Source: Burkholderiales bacterium (lineage in GTDB: Bacteria > Pseudomonadota > Gammaproteobacteria > Burkholderiales > Burkholderiaceae_C). From it: a stretch of 64,000 bases of DNA. Below the pieces are notes generated by a model that saw only the letters and a list, made by a program, of their open reading frames with translations, was not told the origin of the DNA and searched no databases. The DNA is taken from positions 140,508 through 204,507 of the forward strand of contig JACRNC010000020.1 of the NCBI GenBank assembly GCA_016219375.1. The letters run 5' to 3'. The translations under genes and the position numbers were made by a program. Of the stretch, positions 1-8,262 are shown one piece after another; the first letter of the stretch is position 1; every line of letters begins with the position of its first letter.

Positions 1-186
1 ATCCACGTCGTGGCCACCCCCCACTTCGCCAAGACCGACGCCACCGGCCAGGCCAGCCTCGACGTGCCCGCCGGCAGCCACCGGCTGCTCGTGTGGCACC
101 CCGGGCTGGGCGCCGATGCCGCGCCCCAGGCCCAGGCCGTCAGGCTGCCCGGCCCGCCGGTGACCGTGAAACTGGCCCTGCCCTGA
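1..186 (+). CDS. C-terminal fragment of a probable secreted protein (partial)
   Basis: The window opens inside a reading frame that gives 61 residues before a TGA. The fragment contains a short beta-rich stretch (TDATGQASLDVPAGSHRLLVWHP) of the kind seen in carboxypeptidase-regulatory-like or cupredoxin-like domains. Proteins of this kind, sometimes called methylamine utilization proteins, often precede a GGDEF-EAL sensor in Burkholderiales. The N-terminus lies outside the window, so any signal peptide or metal-binding domain cannot be seen. It ends only 7 bases before the next gene, so the two are probably cotranscribed. The function is not established from this fragment. Confidence 0.6.
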   Translation: MHVVATPHFAKTDATGQASLDVPAGSHRLLVWHPGLGADAAPQAQAVRLPGPPVTVKLALP

Positions 187-193
187 CGCCCCG

Positions 194-2671
194 ATGACCG
201 TCGCCGCCCCCGCCCGCCGCCCGCGGCTGGCCCTGCGCATCGCCGGGCTGTCGCTGGCCCTGCTGCTGGTGATCCAGGCCGTCAGCCTGGTGCTCATCCG
301 CCGCAGCATCGAGGCCAATGCCCGCCAGTCGCTGCGCCAGTCCCTGGCCCAGGGCGAAGGCGTGCTGCGCAGCCTGCTGGCGCGCAATGCCGACCACCTG
401 CTGCAGGCCACGCACGTGCTGGCGGCCGACTACGGCTTCCGCTCGGCCATCGCCAGCGACGACCGCGACACCATCGCCTCGGCCCTGGCCAATCACGGCG
501 AGCGCCTGGGCGCCAGCGTCATGCTGCTGACCGATGCGCGCTTCGAGGTCAAGGCCAGCGCCGGGCCGGTGTCGGCGGCCATGCTGCAGCAGCGGCTGCT
601 GCCGCAGGTGCGGCGCAGCGCGGTGTCGCCCACTGCCGTGCAGGCCGAGGACGCCCACATCGCCCTGCTGGACGGCGAACCCTTCCAGGTGGTCGCCGTG
701 CCGGTGCGCGCGCCGCTGGTGGTGGGCTACGTGCTGATGGGCTTTCCGCTGCAGGACAGCCTGCTGCAGGAGATGCGCCGCCTGACCGCTCTGGACGTGG
801 TCGTGCTCACCCGCGACAGCAGTAGCGGTAGCGGCCCCGGCAACGGCAACGGCAACGACCCCGGCGCCTGGCGCAGCCCGCACGCCACGCTGGCCGCCGA
901 CGATGTGCAGGCCGTGCGCGCGCTGTGGGGCGACGCCAGCCGGCGCCCGGCCGCAGGCGATCTGCGCGCCGAGCTGTCTGCCGGCAGCAGCCTGGCCCGC
1001 GGCGTGGTGCTGCGCGCCGGTGACGGCGCCGCGCCGGCAGCGGTGGCGGTGTTGCTGGGCTCGGTGGACGAAGCCATCGCCCCCTACCGGCCGCTGCAGT
1101 GGGCCGTGCTGCTGCTCACGGGAGTGGGCGTGGCTGTGTTCGCCGTGGGCAGCCTGATCACCGCGCGGCGCATCACCACGCCGCTGTCCACCCTGGGCAC
1201 CCTGGCCCGGCGCCTGGCCGCGGGCGACTATGACGCGCCCCTGCCCGCCGCACGGCCCGATGAGATCGGAGAGCTCGCCGCTTCCTTCGAGGCCATGCGC
1301 CAGGCCGTGCGCCAGCGCGAGCAGGCCATCCGCGACCAGGCCTACACCGACCCGCTGACCGGCCTGCCCAACCGCGCGCAGTTCAGCGCCGAGCTGCGCG
1401 ATGCCGTGGCCCGGCAGCAGCCGGGCGGCCCGGACTGCGCCGTGCTGCTGCTGGACCTGGACCGCTTCAAGCAGGTCAACGACGTGCTGGGCCATGAGTT
1501 CGGCGACCTGCTGCTGCAGCAGGTGGCGCGGCGGCTGCGCAACCTGCTGCCCGCCGGCACCTGCCGCCTGGCCCGGCTGGGCGGCGACGAGTTCGCCGTG
1601 CTGCTGCAGCCCGGCGGCACGGCCCAGGCCATCGAGCTGGCCGGGCGCATCGCCCTGGCCCTGGAGCAGCCGCTGGTGCTGGGCGGCCAGCCGGTGGACC
1701 TGGGCGCCGGCATGGGCGTGGCCGCCTGCCCCGATCACGCCGGTGACGCCGCCACGCTGCTGCGCCGCGCCGAGATGGCGCTCTACCAGGCCAAGCAGAC
1801 GCAGGCCGGCGTGGTCGTCTTCCAGCCCGAGCTGGACGCCACCACGGCCGAGTCCCTGTCGCTGCTGGGCGAGCTGCGCCAGGCGGTGGATGGCGACCAG
1901 CTGCGCGTCTACCTGCAGCCCAAGGTGGCGCTGGACGGCCGCATCGTCGGCGCCGAGGCCCTGGTGCGCTGGCAGCACCCCGAACGCGGCCTGGTGCCGC
2001 CCATGCGCTTCATCCCGTTTGCCGAGCAGACCGGCTTCATCCGCACGCTCACCGCCTGGCTGATCGAGCAGTGCGCGGCCATCGGCCGCCAGTGGCAGGA
2101 CGCCGGGCTGGACCTGGCACTGGCACTGAACCTGTCCACCCGCGACCTGATCGACCCCGAGCTGCCCGCCCGGCTGGACGACGTGCTGCGCCGCCACGGC
2201 CTGCCGCCGCGGGCCTTCGGCCTGGAGATCACCGAGAGCGCCATCATGGACGACCCCCAGCGCGCGCTGCAGACGCTGGAGCGGCTGCACGGCATGGGCA
2301 TGAGGCTGTCCATCGACGACTTCGGCACCGGGTATTCGTCGCTGGCCTACCTCAAGCGGCTGCCGGTGGATGAGCTCAAGATCGACAAGTCCTTCGTCAT
2401 GAACATGGAGCGCGACGCGCAGGACGCCAAGATCGTGCGCTCCACCATCGACCTGGCCCACAACCTGGGCCTGAAGGTGGTGGCCGAAGGCATCGAGAAC
2501 GAGACCGCCTGGCGGCTGCTGGCCGCGCTGCAGTGCGACCAGGCCCAGGGCTACTGGATCGCCCGCCCCATGCCGGCCGACCAGTTCATCGACTGGGTGC
2601 GCAGCTGGCAACCCCCGGCCTCCGACCATCTAGCCGGGATGGCGACCTTCACGCCCAGCGAGCTGGGCTGA
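194..2671 (+). CDS. Membrane-bound GGDEF-EAL protein with periplasmic sensor and HAMP
   Basis: The 825-residue protein is predicted to make and/or break the second messenger cyclic di-GMP. A first membrane segment lies near residues 15-33, a periplasmic sensor region spans about 36-300, a second membrane segment lies near 302-324, and a HAMP linker follows to about 380. The GGDEF domain begins at DPLTGLPNR (about 386) and has an intact GGDEF at 463-467. The EAL domain has EAL at 588-590, and DDFGTGYSS and EGIEN are intact, so both activities look possible. The residues before GGDEF read RLAR, so the usual RxxD inhibitory site is missing and feedback inhibition is unlikely. The ATG at 194 lacks a clear ribosome binding site but follows the upstream stop closely. 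Confidence 0.93.
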   Translation: MTVAAPARRPRLALRIAGLSLALLLVIQAVSLVLIRRSIEANARQSLRQSLAQGEGVLRSLLARNADHLLQATHVLAADYGFRSAIASDDRDTIASALANHGERLGASVMLLTDARFEVKASAGPVSAAMLQQRLLPQVRRSAVSPTAVQAEDAHIALLDGEPFQVVAVPVRAPLVVGYVLMGFPLQDSLLQEMRRLTALDVVVLTRDSSSGSGPGNGNGNDPGAWRSPHATLAADDVQAVRALWGDASRRPAAGDLRAELSAGSSLARGVVLRAGDGAAPAAVAVLLGSVDEAIAPYRPLQWAVLLLTGVGVAVFAVGSLITARRITTPLSTLGTLARRLAAGDYDAPLPAARPDEIGELAASFEAMRQAVRQREQAIRDQAYTDPLTGLPNRAQFSAELRDAVARQQPGGPDCAVLLLDLDRFKQVNDVLGHEFGDLLLQQVARRLRNLLPAGTCRLARLGGDEFAVLLQPGGTAQAIELAGRIALALEQPLVLGGQPVDLGAGMGVAACPDHAGDAATLLRRAEMALYQAKQTQAGVVVFQPELDATTAESLSLLGELRQAVDGDQLRVYLQPKVALDGRIVGAEALVRWQHPERGLVPPMRFIPFAEQTGFIRTLTAWLIEQCAAIGRQWQDAGLDLALALNLSTRDLIDPELPARLDDVLRRHGLPPRAFGLEITESAIMDDPQRALQTLERLHGMGMRLSIDDFGTGYSSLAYLKRLPVDELKIDKSFVMNMERDAQDAKIVRSTIDLAHNLGLKVVAEGIENETAWRLLAALQCDQAQGYWIARPMPADQFIDWVRSWQPPASDHLAGMATFTPSELG

Positions 2672-2824
2672 AGCGGCGCCGGGCCGCGGAGGCACCGGGC
2701 CGCCGGACGGCACGGCACGGCAACAAGGGCGGTGCTCTGCGTCCTCCTCCCGTTCACCCGGCGGCTGCCGGCCGGGAATGTCTCTTGCCGCCAGGGTCGC
2801 AGTGCCTTTTGCAGGAGCTGCGCC

Positions 2825-3118
2825 ATGCCGGCCTCCCCCACCCCAGCACCGTCTTCCGCGCCGTCCTCCGCGCCGCCCTCCGCATCTTCTGCCCCGTCGC
2901 CTGCCCCGGCTGCGCACGAGCCCGCCGCCGGTACGCCGGCCCCCCGCACAGGCGCGCCGCCCGCGCCGATGGCCCCCGGCGACGAAGCGCCGCCCGGCAC
3001 GCCGGGCACCGGCGAGGGCCTGTGCCGCCGCTGCGGCGGCAGCGGCCAGCTGAGCGGCCAACCCTGCCCGGAATGCGCCGGCACCGGCCGCGTCACCGTG
3101 GGGATCGGCGGGGCGTGA
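2825..3118 (+). CDS. Small protein with DnaJ-like zinc-binding CxxCxGxG motifs
   Basis: This 97-residue protein has a Pro/Ala/Ser-rich, presumably disordered N-terminal two thirds and a C-terminal module with two cysteine pairs, CRRCGGSG and CPECAGTG. They match half of the DnaJ cysteine-rich zinc finger and should bind one zinc ion. The start at 2825 is chosen because AGGAG lies 8 bases upstream. Longer in-frame starts exist but have no such site. It lies 53 bases before a thioredoxin-reductase-like gene on the same strand, which suggests a shared transcript and perhaps thiol or zinc chemistry. The exact role is unknown. Confidence 0.75.
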   Translation: MPASPTPAPSSAPSSAPPSASSAPSPAPAAHEPAAGTPAPRTGAPPAPMAPGDEAPPGTPGTGEGLCRRCGGSGQLSGQPCPECAGTGRVTVGIGGA

Positions 3119-3171
3119 GCCGGCGGTCCTCCACACGGCCCCTGCTCCACCTCCCTGCCCCACCTGACACC

Positions 3172-4095
3172 ATGCACGACGCCACGCCCGACGTGATCGT
3201 CATCGGCGGCGGCCCCGCCGGGCTGACCGCTGCGCTCTACCTGGCGCGTTTTCGCCGCCGGCCGCTGCTGCTGGATGGCGGCAACAGCCGGGCCAGCCAC
3301 ATCCCGCGCTCGCGCAACTACCCGGGCTTCTCGGCCGGCATACCCGGCGCCGAGCTGGTGGCCCACATGCGCCAGCAGGCCGATGCCCACGGCGTGAGCC
3401 CTATCCCGGCCACGGTGGACCGGCTGGAGCGGCTGCCCGACGGCAGCCTGCGCGCCAGCTGGGGGCCGGCGGATGCGCGGCAGTCGGCGCAGGCGCGCTT
3501 CGTCCTGCTGGCCACCGGCGCCAGCGACCACCCGCCGCCGCTGCCCCATCTGGAGCAGGCGCTGCAGGAAGGCGCGCTGCGCTACTGCCCGGTGTGCGAC
3601 GGCTTCGAGACCGTGGGCAAATCGGTGGGCATCCTCACCGACCACCACGGCGGCGTGGGCGAGGCACTCTACCTGCGCCACTACACCGACCGCGTCACCC
3701 TGCTTCGCACCAGCGACGCCTGGGCGCCCACCGACGAAGACCGCGCCCGCTTGGCCGCCGCCGGCGTGCGCTGGGTGGACGAGGTGGTGGACAGCCTGCG
3801 CCTGTGGGACAACCGGGTCACCGCCCGCCACGGCGGCGGCGAGACGAGCTGCGACACCGTCTATGGTGCCTTCGGCATGACGGTGCACACCGAGCTGGCC
3901 ACGGCCCTGGGCGCCGAGTGCGACCGGCACGGCTATCTGGTGACCGACCCGCACGGCCAGACCACCGTGCCGGGGCTCTATGCCGCCGGCGACGTCTGCC
4001 AGGGTCTCAACCAGATCGCGGTGGCCACCGGCAACGCGGCGGTGGCCGCATCGGCCATCCACCGCGCGCTGGGGCTGCCGGGGGCGCGAGCCTGA
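3172..4095 (+). CDS. Thioredoxin-reductase-like FAD-dependent oxidoreductase
   Basis: The 307-residue flavoprotein starts with a dinucleotide-binding GGGPAG motif at residues 12-17. It has a redox-active CPVC pair (Cys139 and Cys142) and ends with the FAD-binding AAGDVCQGLNQ segment. Size and order fit the thioredoxin reductase class. The second nucleotide-binding region reads VGILTDHHGGVGEA in place of the usual GGGDSA-type NADPH motif, so its electron donor may differ from that of standard TrxB. The family also includes uncharacterised TrxR-like enzymes, and no thioredoxin gene is adjacent. The ATG at 3172 places the FAD motif at the expected distance from the N-terminus. It converges on nagZ with only 13 bases between the two stops. 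Confidence 0.88.
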   Translation: MHDATPDVIVIGGGPAGLTAALYLARFRRRPLLLDGGNSRASHIPRSRNYPGFSAGIPGAELVAHMRQQADAHGVSPIPATVDRLERLPDGSLRASWGPADARQSAQARFVLLATGASDHPPPLPHLEQALQEGALRYCPVCDGFETVGKSVGILTDHHGGVGEALYLRHYTDRVTLLRTSDAWAPTDEDRARLAAAGVRWVDEVVDSLRLWDNRVTARHGGGETSCDTVYGAFGMTVHTELATALGAECDRHGYLVTDPHGQTTVPGLYAAGDVCQGLNQIAVATGNAAVAASAIHRALGLPGARA

Positions 4096-4113
4096 GCCGG
4101 CAACCCGCTCAGG
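4091..4113. terminator. Shared hairpin spanning two convergent stop codons
   Basis: CCTGAGC (4091-4097) and GCTCAGG (4107-4113) form a 7-bp inverted repeat with a 9-base loop. It contains the TGA of the flavoprotein gene on the plus strand and the TGA of nagZ on the minus strand. There is no U-tract, so termination by this hairpin is only a suggestion. The 13-base gap leaves no room for any other terminator. Confidence 0.4.
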
Positions 4114-5158
4114 GCAGCTTGGCCAGCGCCTGCAAGTAGGCCGGCTGGCGCATCAGCTCGTCCCAGGGCAGCGGGGCCGACTGCGGCAGCAGGTCCAGGC
4201 GGCGGGCTTCGCTGGCCTCGCTGGGCTGCCAGCGGCCCGCATCGCGCGCGGCCGTCAGGCCGTCCAGCAGCTCGTCCACCGGCGCCCCGCCGTTGAGCGA
4301 CTGGTTGCACAGCAGCACCAGGTCGCAGCCGGCATTGAGCGCGGCGATGGCGCCTTCGGTGTGCGAGCCGGCGACGCTGGCGCCTTCCATGCTCAGGTCG
4401 TCGCTGAAGATGGCGCCGGCAAAGCCCAGCCGCCCGCGCAGGATGGCCTTGAGCCAGCGGGCCGAGAAGCCCGCCGGCGCCGCATCCACCTTGGGATAGA
4501 TCACGTGCGCTGGCATCACGCTGGACAGCGCGCCGCCCAGCCAGCCATAGGGCTGCGCATCGTCGGCCAGGATGGCCTTGAGGCTGCGCTTGTCCACCGG
4601 CACGTCCACATGCGAGTCGGCGGCCACGAAGCCGTGGCCGGGGAAGTGCTTGCCGCAGTTGTGCATGCCGGCCAGCAGCAGGCCGTGCATCAGGCTCTTG
4701 GCCAGCATCGTCACCACGCGGGCGTCGGCATGGAAGGCCCGGTCGCCGATCACGCCGCTGGGCCCCCAGTCCAGGTCCAGCACCGGCGTGAAGCTGAAGT
4801 CCACGCCGCAGGCGCGCAGCTCGGACGCCAGCACATAGCCGCAGGCCGTGGCCGCATCGGTGGCGGCCAGGGCATCCTTCATCCACAGCTCGCCCAGCTC
4901 GCGCATCGGCGGCAGGTGCGTGAAGCCGTCGGTGCGGAAACGCTGCACGCGCCCGCCCTCGTGGTCCACGCAGATCAGCAGGTCCGGGCGCAGGGACTTG
5001 ATCTCACCGCACAGCTCGGTGAGCTGCTGGCGGCTCACCCAGTTGCGGGCAAAGAAGATCACGCCGCCGGTCAGCGGGTGATCCAGGCGGCGGCGGTCGT
5101 CATCGCCCAGCGTGGTGCCGGCGATGTCGAGGACGACGGGGGCGTGGGGTGTGGTCAT
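4109..5158 (-). CDS. nagZ: Beta-N-acetylhexosaminidase NagZ (glycoside hydrolase family 3)
   Basis: The 349-residue enzyme removes N-acetylglucosamine from anhydromuropeptides during cytoplasmic peptidoglycan recycling. The family signature KHFPGHG is present at about residues 170-176, with DHEGGRVQRF and FSDDLSMEGA at the expected positions for the active site and catalytic nucleophile region. There is no signal peptide, as expected for a cytoplasmic NagZ, and the length matches the family (about 340). It is the last gene of the lepA-to-nagZ block. In related Burkholderiales acpS usually lies between pdxJ and nagZ, but here only 142 non-coding bases are found. Confidence 0.95.
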   Translation of the reverse strand: MTTPHAPVVLDIAGTTLGDDDRRRLDHPLTGGVIFFARNWVSRQQLTELCGEIKSLRPDLLICVDHEGGRVQRFRTDGFTHLPPMRELGELWMKDALAATDAATACGYVLASELRACGVDFSFTPVLDLDWGPSGVIGDRAFHADARVVTMLAKSLMHGLLLAGMHNCGKHFPGHGFVAADSHVDVPVDKRSLKAILADDAQPYGWLGGALSSVMPAHVIYPKVDAAPAGFSARWLKAILRGRLGFAGAIFSDDLSMEGASVAGSHTEGAIAALNAGCDLVLLCNQSLNGGAPVDELLDGLTAARDAGRWQPSEASEARRLDLLPQSAPLPWDELMRQPAYLQALAKLP

Positions 5159-5270
5159 GGTGGCAGCGGACGGATGGCGCGCCCGGGTGGCTGTGATGGG
5201 ACGCGTCGCGGATCGACGCGGTCGGTGGGTCGTGGGGGCGGCGGCGATGGGCCGCCGGCCTGCGCAGCGC

Positions 5271-5312
5271 AGTCAGGCCGGTCGAGTCCGGCCGGTCGTG
5301 TCAGGCCGGCAT
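5271..5312. repeat. Three tandem copies of a 14-bp unit at the pdxJ 3' end
   Basis: AGTCAGGCCGGTCG (5271-5284), AGTCCGGCCGGTCG (5285-5298) and TGTCAGGCCGGCAT (5299-5312) are direct tandem copies. The third copy contains the pdxJ stop codon and its last codons. The array occupies part of the gap where acpS would be expected. Confidence 0.8.
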
Positions 5313-6089
5313 GAAGGCCCGCTGGATCGCGCGCTGGTAGTCGCGCACGGTCTCGGTGTAGCCCAGCTCCAGCGCATCGGCGATCAGCGCATGGCCGATG
5401 GAGACCTCCAGCACGCCGGGCACCGCGCGCAGGAAGCCGGTGAGGTTGGCGCGGTTGAGGTCGTGCCCGGCATTGACGCCCAGGCCCACGGCCAGCGCGG
5501 CCCGCGCGGCTTGCACGTACTGCGCCAGCACGGCGTCCTGGCGCGGCGTGCCGTGGGCGCAGGCATAGCCCTCGGTGTAGAGCTCCACGCGGTCGGCACC
5601 GGCCTCGCGCGCCCAGTGCATCGCCTCGGGCAGCGGGTCCATGAACAGGCTCACGCGCACGCCGAGGTCGCGCGCCTCGGCGATCAGCGGGCGCAGCCGC
5701 TCCAGGTCGTCGGGCAGGCTCCAGCCGTGGTCGGACGTGAACTGCCCCACGCTGTCGGGCACGAAGGTGGCCTGGTGCGGCCGCACCTCGCGCACGAAGT
5801 CCATCAGGTTGTGGAAGGGATTGCCCTCGATGTTGAACTCGATGTGCGGGCGCTCGCGCAGCCAGGCGTCCAGCTCGCGCACGTCGGATGCGCGGATGTG
5901 GCGCTCGTCGGGGCGCGGGTGCACGGTCAGGCCTTGCGCCCCCGCGGCCACCACCTGCTCGGCGGCGCGCAGCACGCTGGGGATGCCCAGGTGGCGGGTG
6001 TTGCGCAGCAGCGCCACCTTGTTGAGGTTGACCGACAGCGCGGTACGGCCGTCGGCGGCGCGGGAGTCGGGGGCCACAAGGGGATTCAT
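5301..6089 (-). CDS. pdxJ: Pyridoxine 5'-phosphate synthase PdxJ
   Basis: The 262-residue protein carries out the last ring-closing step of the DXP-dependent vitamin B6 pathway, joining 1-deoxy-D-xylulose 5-phosphate with 3-amino-2-oxopropyl phosphate. Recognisable family blocks include SVNLNKVALLRNTR near the N-terminus, QGLTVHPRPDERHI and FNIEGNP, and the length is close to the usual 240-260. An extra ~15 residues precede the conserved start. The start codon lies 7 bases after the recO stop, so the two are cotranscribed and probably coupled. The C-terminal codons fall in a 14-bp tandem repeat. Confidence 0.95.
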   Translation of the reverse strand: MNPLVAPDSRAADGRTALSVNLNKVALLRNTRHLGIPSVLRAAEQVVAAGAQGLTVHPRPDERHIRASDVRELDAWLRERPHIEFNIEGNPFHNLMDFVREVRPHQATFVPDSVGQFTSDHGWSLPDDLERLRPLIAEARDLGVRVSLFMDPLPEAMHWAREAGADRVELYTEGYACAHGTPRQDAVLAQYVQAARAALAVGLGVNAGHDLNRANLTGFLRAVPGVLEVSIGHALIADALELGYTETVRDYQRAIQRAFMPA

Positions 6090-6096
6090 GGGCAGG

Positions 6097-6915
6097 TCAG
6101 GCCCTCGGCAGATCGATCATCAACTGCCGGGTGCGCAGCGGTGAGGGGCCCAGATGATAGTGAAGCAGCCCCCTGAGCTGAGCCTTCAGCTCGGTCAAGG
6201 CCAGGGCGCACAGCGACTGCAGGCGCGGCAGGTCGCCGGCGTCCAGCGCCGCCTGGGCCGATCGCCACCACGGCCCGGGCACGCCGGACGCAGCATCGGG
6301 CGTCAGGCCGATCTCGGGGCGCAGTGCATAGCTGCCCTCGCCCACCGGCTGCTGGGTCTGCGTCACCACGTCCAGCGCCGGCAGCACGCCGTGCTCGCGC
6401 AGCAGCACCAGCTCGAACGCGCGCAGCGCCGCCTGCGCGGGCGTGCCGTCGGGCTGGGCCAGCACCGGCAGCGTGGCCGCATAGGCATCGAAGAGCAGCG
6501 GGTGCGCGTCCTGCCGCGGCAGCAGGCGGATCAGCAGCTCGTTCAGGTAGAAGCCGGCCAGGAGCGCCGCGCCGGGCAGCAGCCCGCCGCCGGCCCACTC
6601 GGCCGTGCGCAGGGTGTGGATCTCGGCGTTCTCCGCGCGCTTGGCGCTCCAGGCCACGTTCAGCCGCTGGAAGGGCACGAGCACGCTGCGCAGCTGGGAG
6701 TACGGCCGCTTGGCCCCCTTGGCGGCCACGGCCACGCGGCCGTGCTCGCGGGTGAACAGGTCCAGGATCAGGCTGGACTCGCTCCAGTCATGGTGGTGCA
6801 GCACATAGGCCACGTCCACGCCGGGCCGCGTGGTGCGGCGCGCGGCACGGCCTCCACCGGCACGCGCGGGTCGGCCCCCGGGTGCCGTGTCGTCCCCGCC
6901 CCCGCCCTCTTGCAT
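6097..6915 (-). CDS. recO: DNA repair protein RecO
   Basis: The 272-residue product matches RecO, which loads RecA onto SSB-coated DNA in the RecFOR pathway. The conserved N-terminal OB-fold block is clear (YVLHHHDWSESSLILDLFTR followed by HGRVAVAAKGAKRPYSQLR). The helical C-terminal part follows. The ATG at 6915 is preferred; a GTG four codons upstream (6927) is possible. About 30 Gly/Arg-rich residues precede the conserved fold, and they may be an extension or indicate a later start. The gene sits between era and pdxJ, its standard neighbours. Confidence 0.92.
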   Translation of the reverse strand: MQEGGGGDDTAPGGRPARAGGGRAARRTTRPGVDVAYVLHHHDWSESSLILDLFTREHGRVAVAAKGAKRPYSQLRSVLVPFQRLNVAWSAKRAENAEIHTLRTAEWAGGGLLPGAALLAGFYLNELLIRLLPRQDAHPLLFDAYAATLPVLAQPDGTPAQAALRAFELVLLREHGVLPALDVVTQTQQPVGEGSYALRPEIGLTPDAASGVPGPWWRSAQAALDAGDLPRLQSLCALALTELKAQLRGLLHYHLGPSPLRTRQLMIDLPRA

Positions 6916-6937
6916 CACCGCCGGCACGCCGCTGCGT

Positions 6938-7969
6938 TCACTCGTAGCCGTAGGAGCGCAGGTGCGCCTCGTCGTCGGCCCAGCCCGAGCGCACCTTGAC
7001 CCACAGCTCCAGGAAGACCTTGGCGTCCATCAGCCGCTCCAGCTCCACGCGCGCCTCCGATCCGATGCGCTTGAGCCGCTCGCCGCCGTCGCCGATCACC
7101 ATGCCCTTGTGCGCGTCGCGCTCCACCACGATGGAGGCGCTGATGCGGCGCAGGTTGCCCTGCGGCCGCGCCCGGCCGCCCGAAGCGGCCGCATCCCCCC
7201 CGGGGGGCGGCCGGCGCCCACGGGCGTCGGCCTGGGGGTCGTCAATCTCTTCGAATTGGTCGATGACCACGGTGGAGCTGTAGGGCAGCTCGTCGCCGGT
7301 CAGGCGGAACAGCTTCTCGCGGATGATCTCCGCGGCCAGGAAGCGCTCGTTGCGGTCGGTCAGCGCATCTTCCTCGTACCACCAGGCCTGCTCGGGCAGG
7401 TAGGGCCGCACGATGCCCAGCAGGCGCTGCACGTCGTCATCGCGCTGGGCGCTCAGCGGCACGAACTCGGCAAAGGCATGGCGCTGCTGCATCTGCAGCA
7501 GCCAGGGCGCCAGATCCGCACGGCGGGTCACCTTGTCGAGCTTGTTGGCCACCAGGATCACCGGCTTGGCGTCCGGAGCCGGCCCGGCGATCAGCTTGAG
7601 CACCTTCTCGTCGTCCGGCCCGAAGCGCCCGGCCTCGACCACGAACAGCACCACATCCACGTCGGCCAGCGTGCCCTGCACCGTGCGGTTGAGCGCGCGG
7701 TTGAGCGGGTTGCTGTGCCGCGTCTGGAAGCCCGGCGTATCGACGAAGACGAACTGCGCATCGCCCTCGGTGCGGATGCCGGTGATGCGGTGGCGCGTGG
7801 TCTGCGCCTTGCGCGAGGTGATGGACACCTTCTGTCCCACCAGCGCGTTGAGCAGCGTGGATTTGCCCACATTGGGCCGGCCGACGATGGCCACCAGGCC
7901 GCAGCGCTGGTTGGCGGGATCGCCGCCCGGGCCGTCAGCTGTGGGCGTCGGAATGGAAGGGGTGCTCAT
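6938..7969 (-). CDS. era: GTPase Era, with an in-frame insertion in the KH domain
   Basis: Era binds the 3' end of 16S rRNA and checks 30S subunit maturation. The G1 loop GRPNVGKS is at residues 30-37, followed by DTPGF (G3) and NKLD (G4), and the C-terminal KH motif [13 protein letters not shown] is intact. At 343 residues it is about 40 longer than usual. Some 20 residues are an N-terminal extension. About 30 (roughly residues 243-272, rich in Gly, Arg, Pro and Ala) interrupt the region between IDQFEE and the [11 protein letters not shown] strand. The DNA for this insert carries a large palindrome. The insert keeps the frame, so the protein is probably still functional. Confidence 0.95.
   Translation of the reverse strand: MSTPSIPTPTADGPGGDPANQRCGLVAIVGRPNVGKSTLLNALVGQKVSITSRKAQTTRHRITGIRTEGDAQFVFVDTPGFQTRHSNPLNRALNRTVQGTLADVDVVLFVVEAGRFGPDDEKVLKLIAGPAPDAKPVILVANKLDKVTRRADLAPWLLQMQQRHAFAEFVPLSAQRDDDVQRLLGIVRPYLPEQAWWYEEDALTDRNERFLAAEIIREKLFRLTGDELPYSSTVVIDQFEEIDDPQADARGRRPPPGGDAAASGGRARPQGNLRRISASIVVERDAHKGMVIGDGGERLKRIGSEARVELERLMDAKVFLELWVKVRSGWADDEAHLRSYGYE
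7172..7214. repeat. GC-rich palindromic element inside era
   Basis: CCGGCCGCCC (7172-7181) and GGGCGGCCGG (7205-7214) are perfect inverted arms. Between them lie GCGGCCGC (7185-7192) and a C7G6 run (7195-7207), each itself self-complementary. The element coincides with the extra residues of Era that have no counterpart in standard family members. It looks like a REP-like palindrome that entered the gene in frame. Confidence 0.7.
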
Positions 7970-8262
7970 GGCTGGGTTCAGCGGGCGCGGCCCGCTCGTG
8001 CAAGTAGAAGAAAGGATGACCGCCGGTGCGGCGGCAAGGCCATGCGCCGGCAGAGCTCCGCGGCTGATCCGGGCAGGGAGCAGGACTCAAGCGGCTCGTA
8101 CGGCCAGCGCTGCCCGCGGCGCAGCGCCCGCAGCCACAGCCCCCGCAGCCGCAGCCCCAACCGCACGATTGCGGAACAGGGTGCGCCCGGGCTGCACATC
8201 ATCGCCAGCATAGACCGGGCAGCCGGCGCGCCGTGCGAGCCGCGCGCCCGCCCGTGGCGGCT

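Noticed and set aside
140..2629. An 829-codon open frame opposite the GGDEF-EAL gene.
   Set aside because: The plus-strand frame contains intact GGDEF, EAL and HAMP blocks, while the minus frame has only low-complexity sequence.
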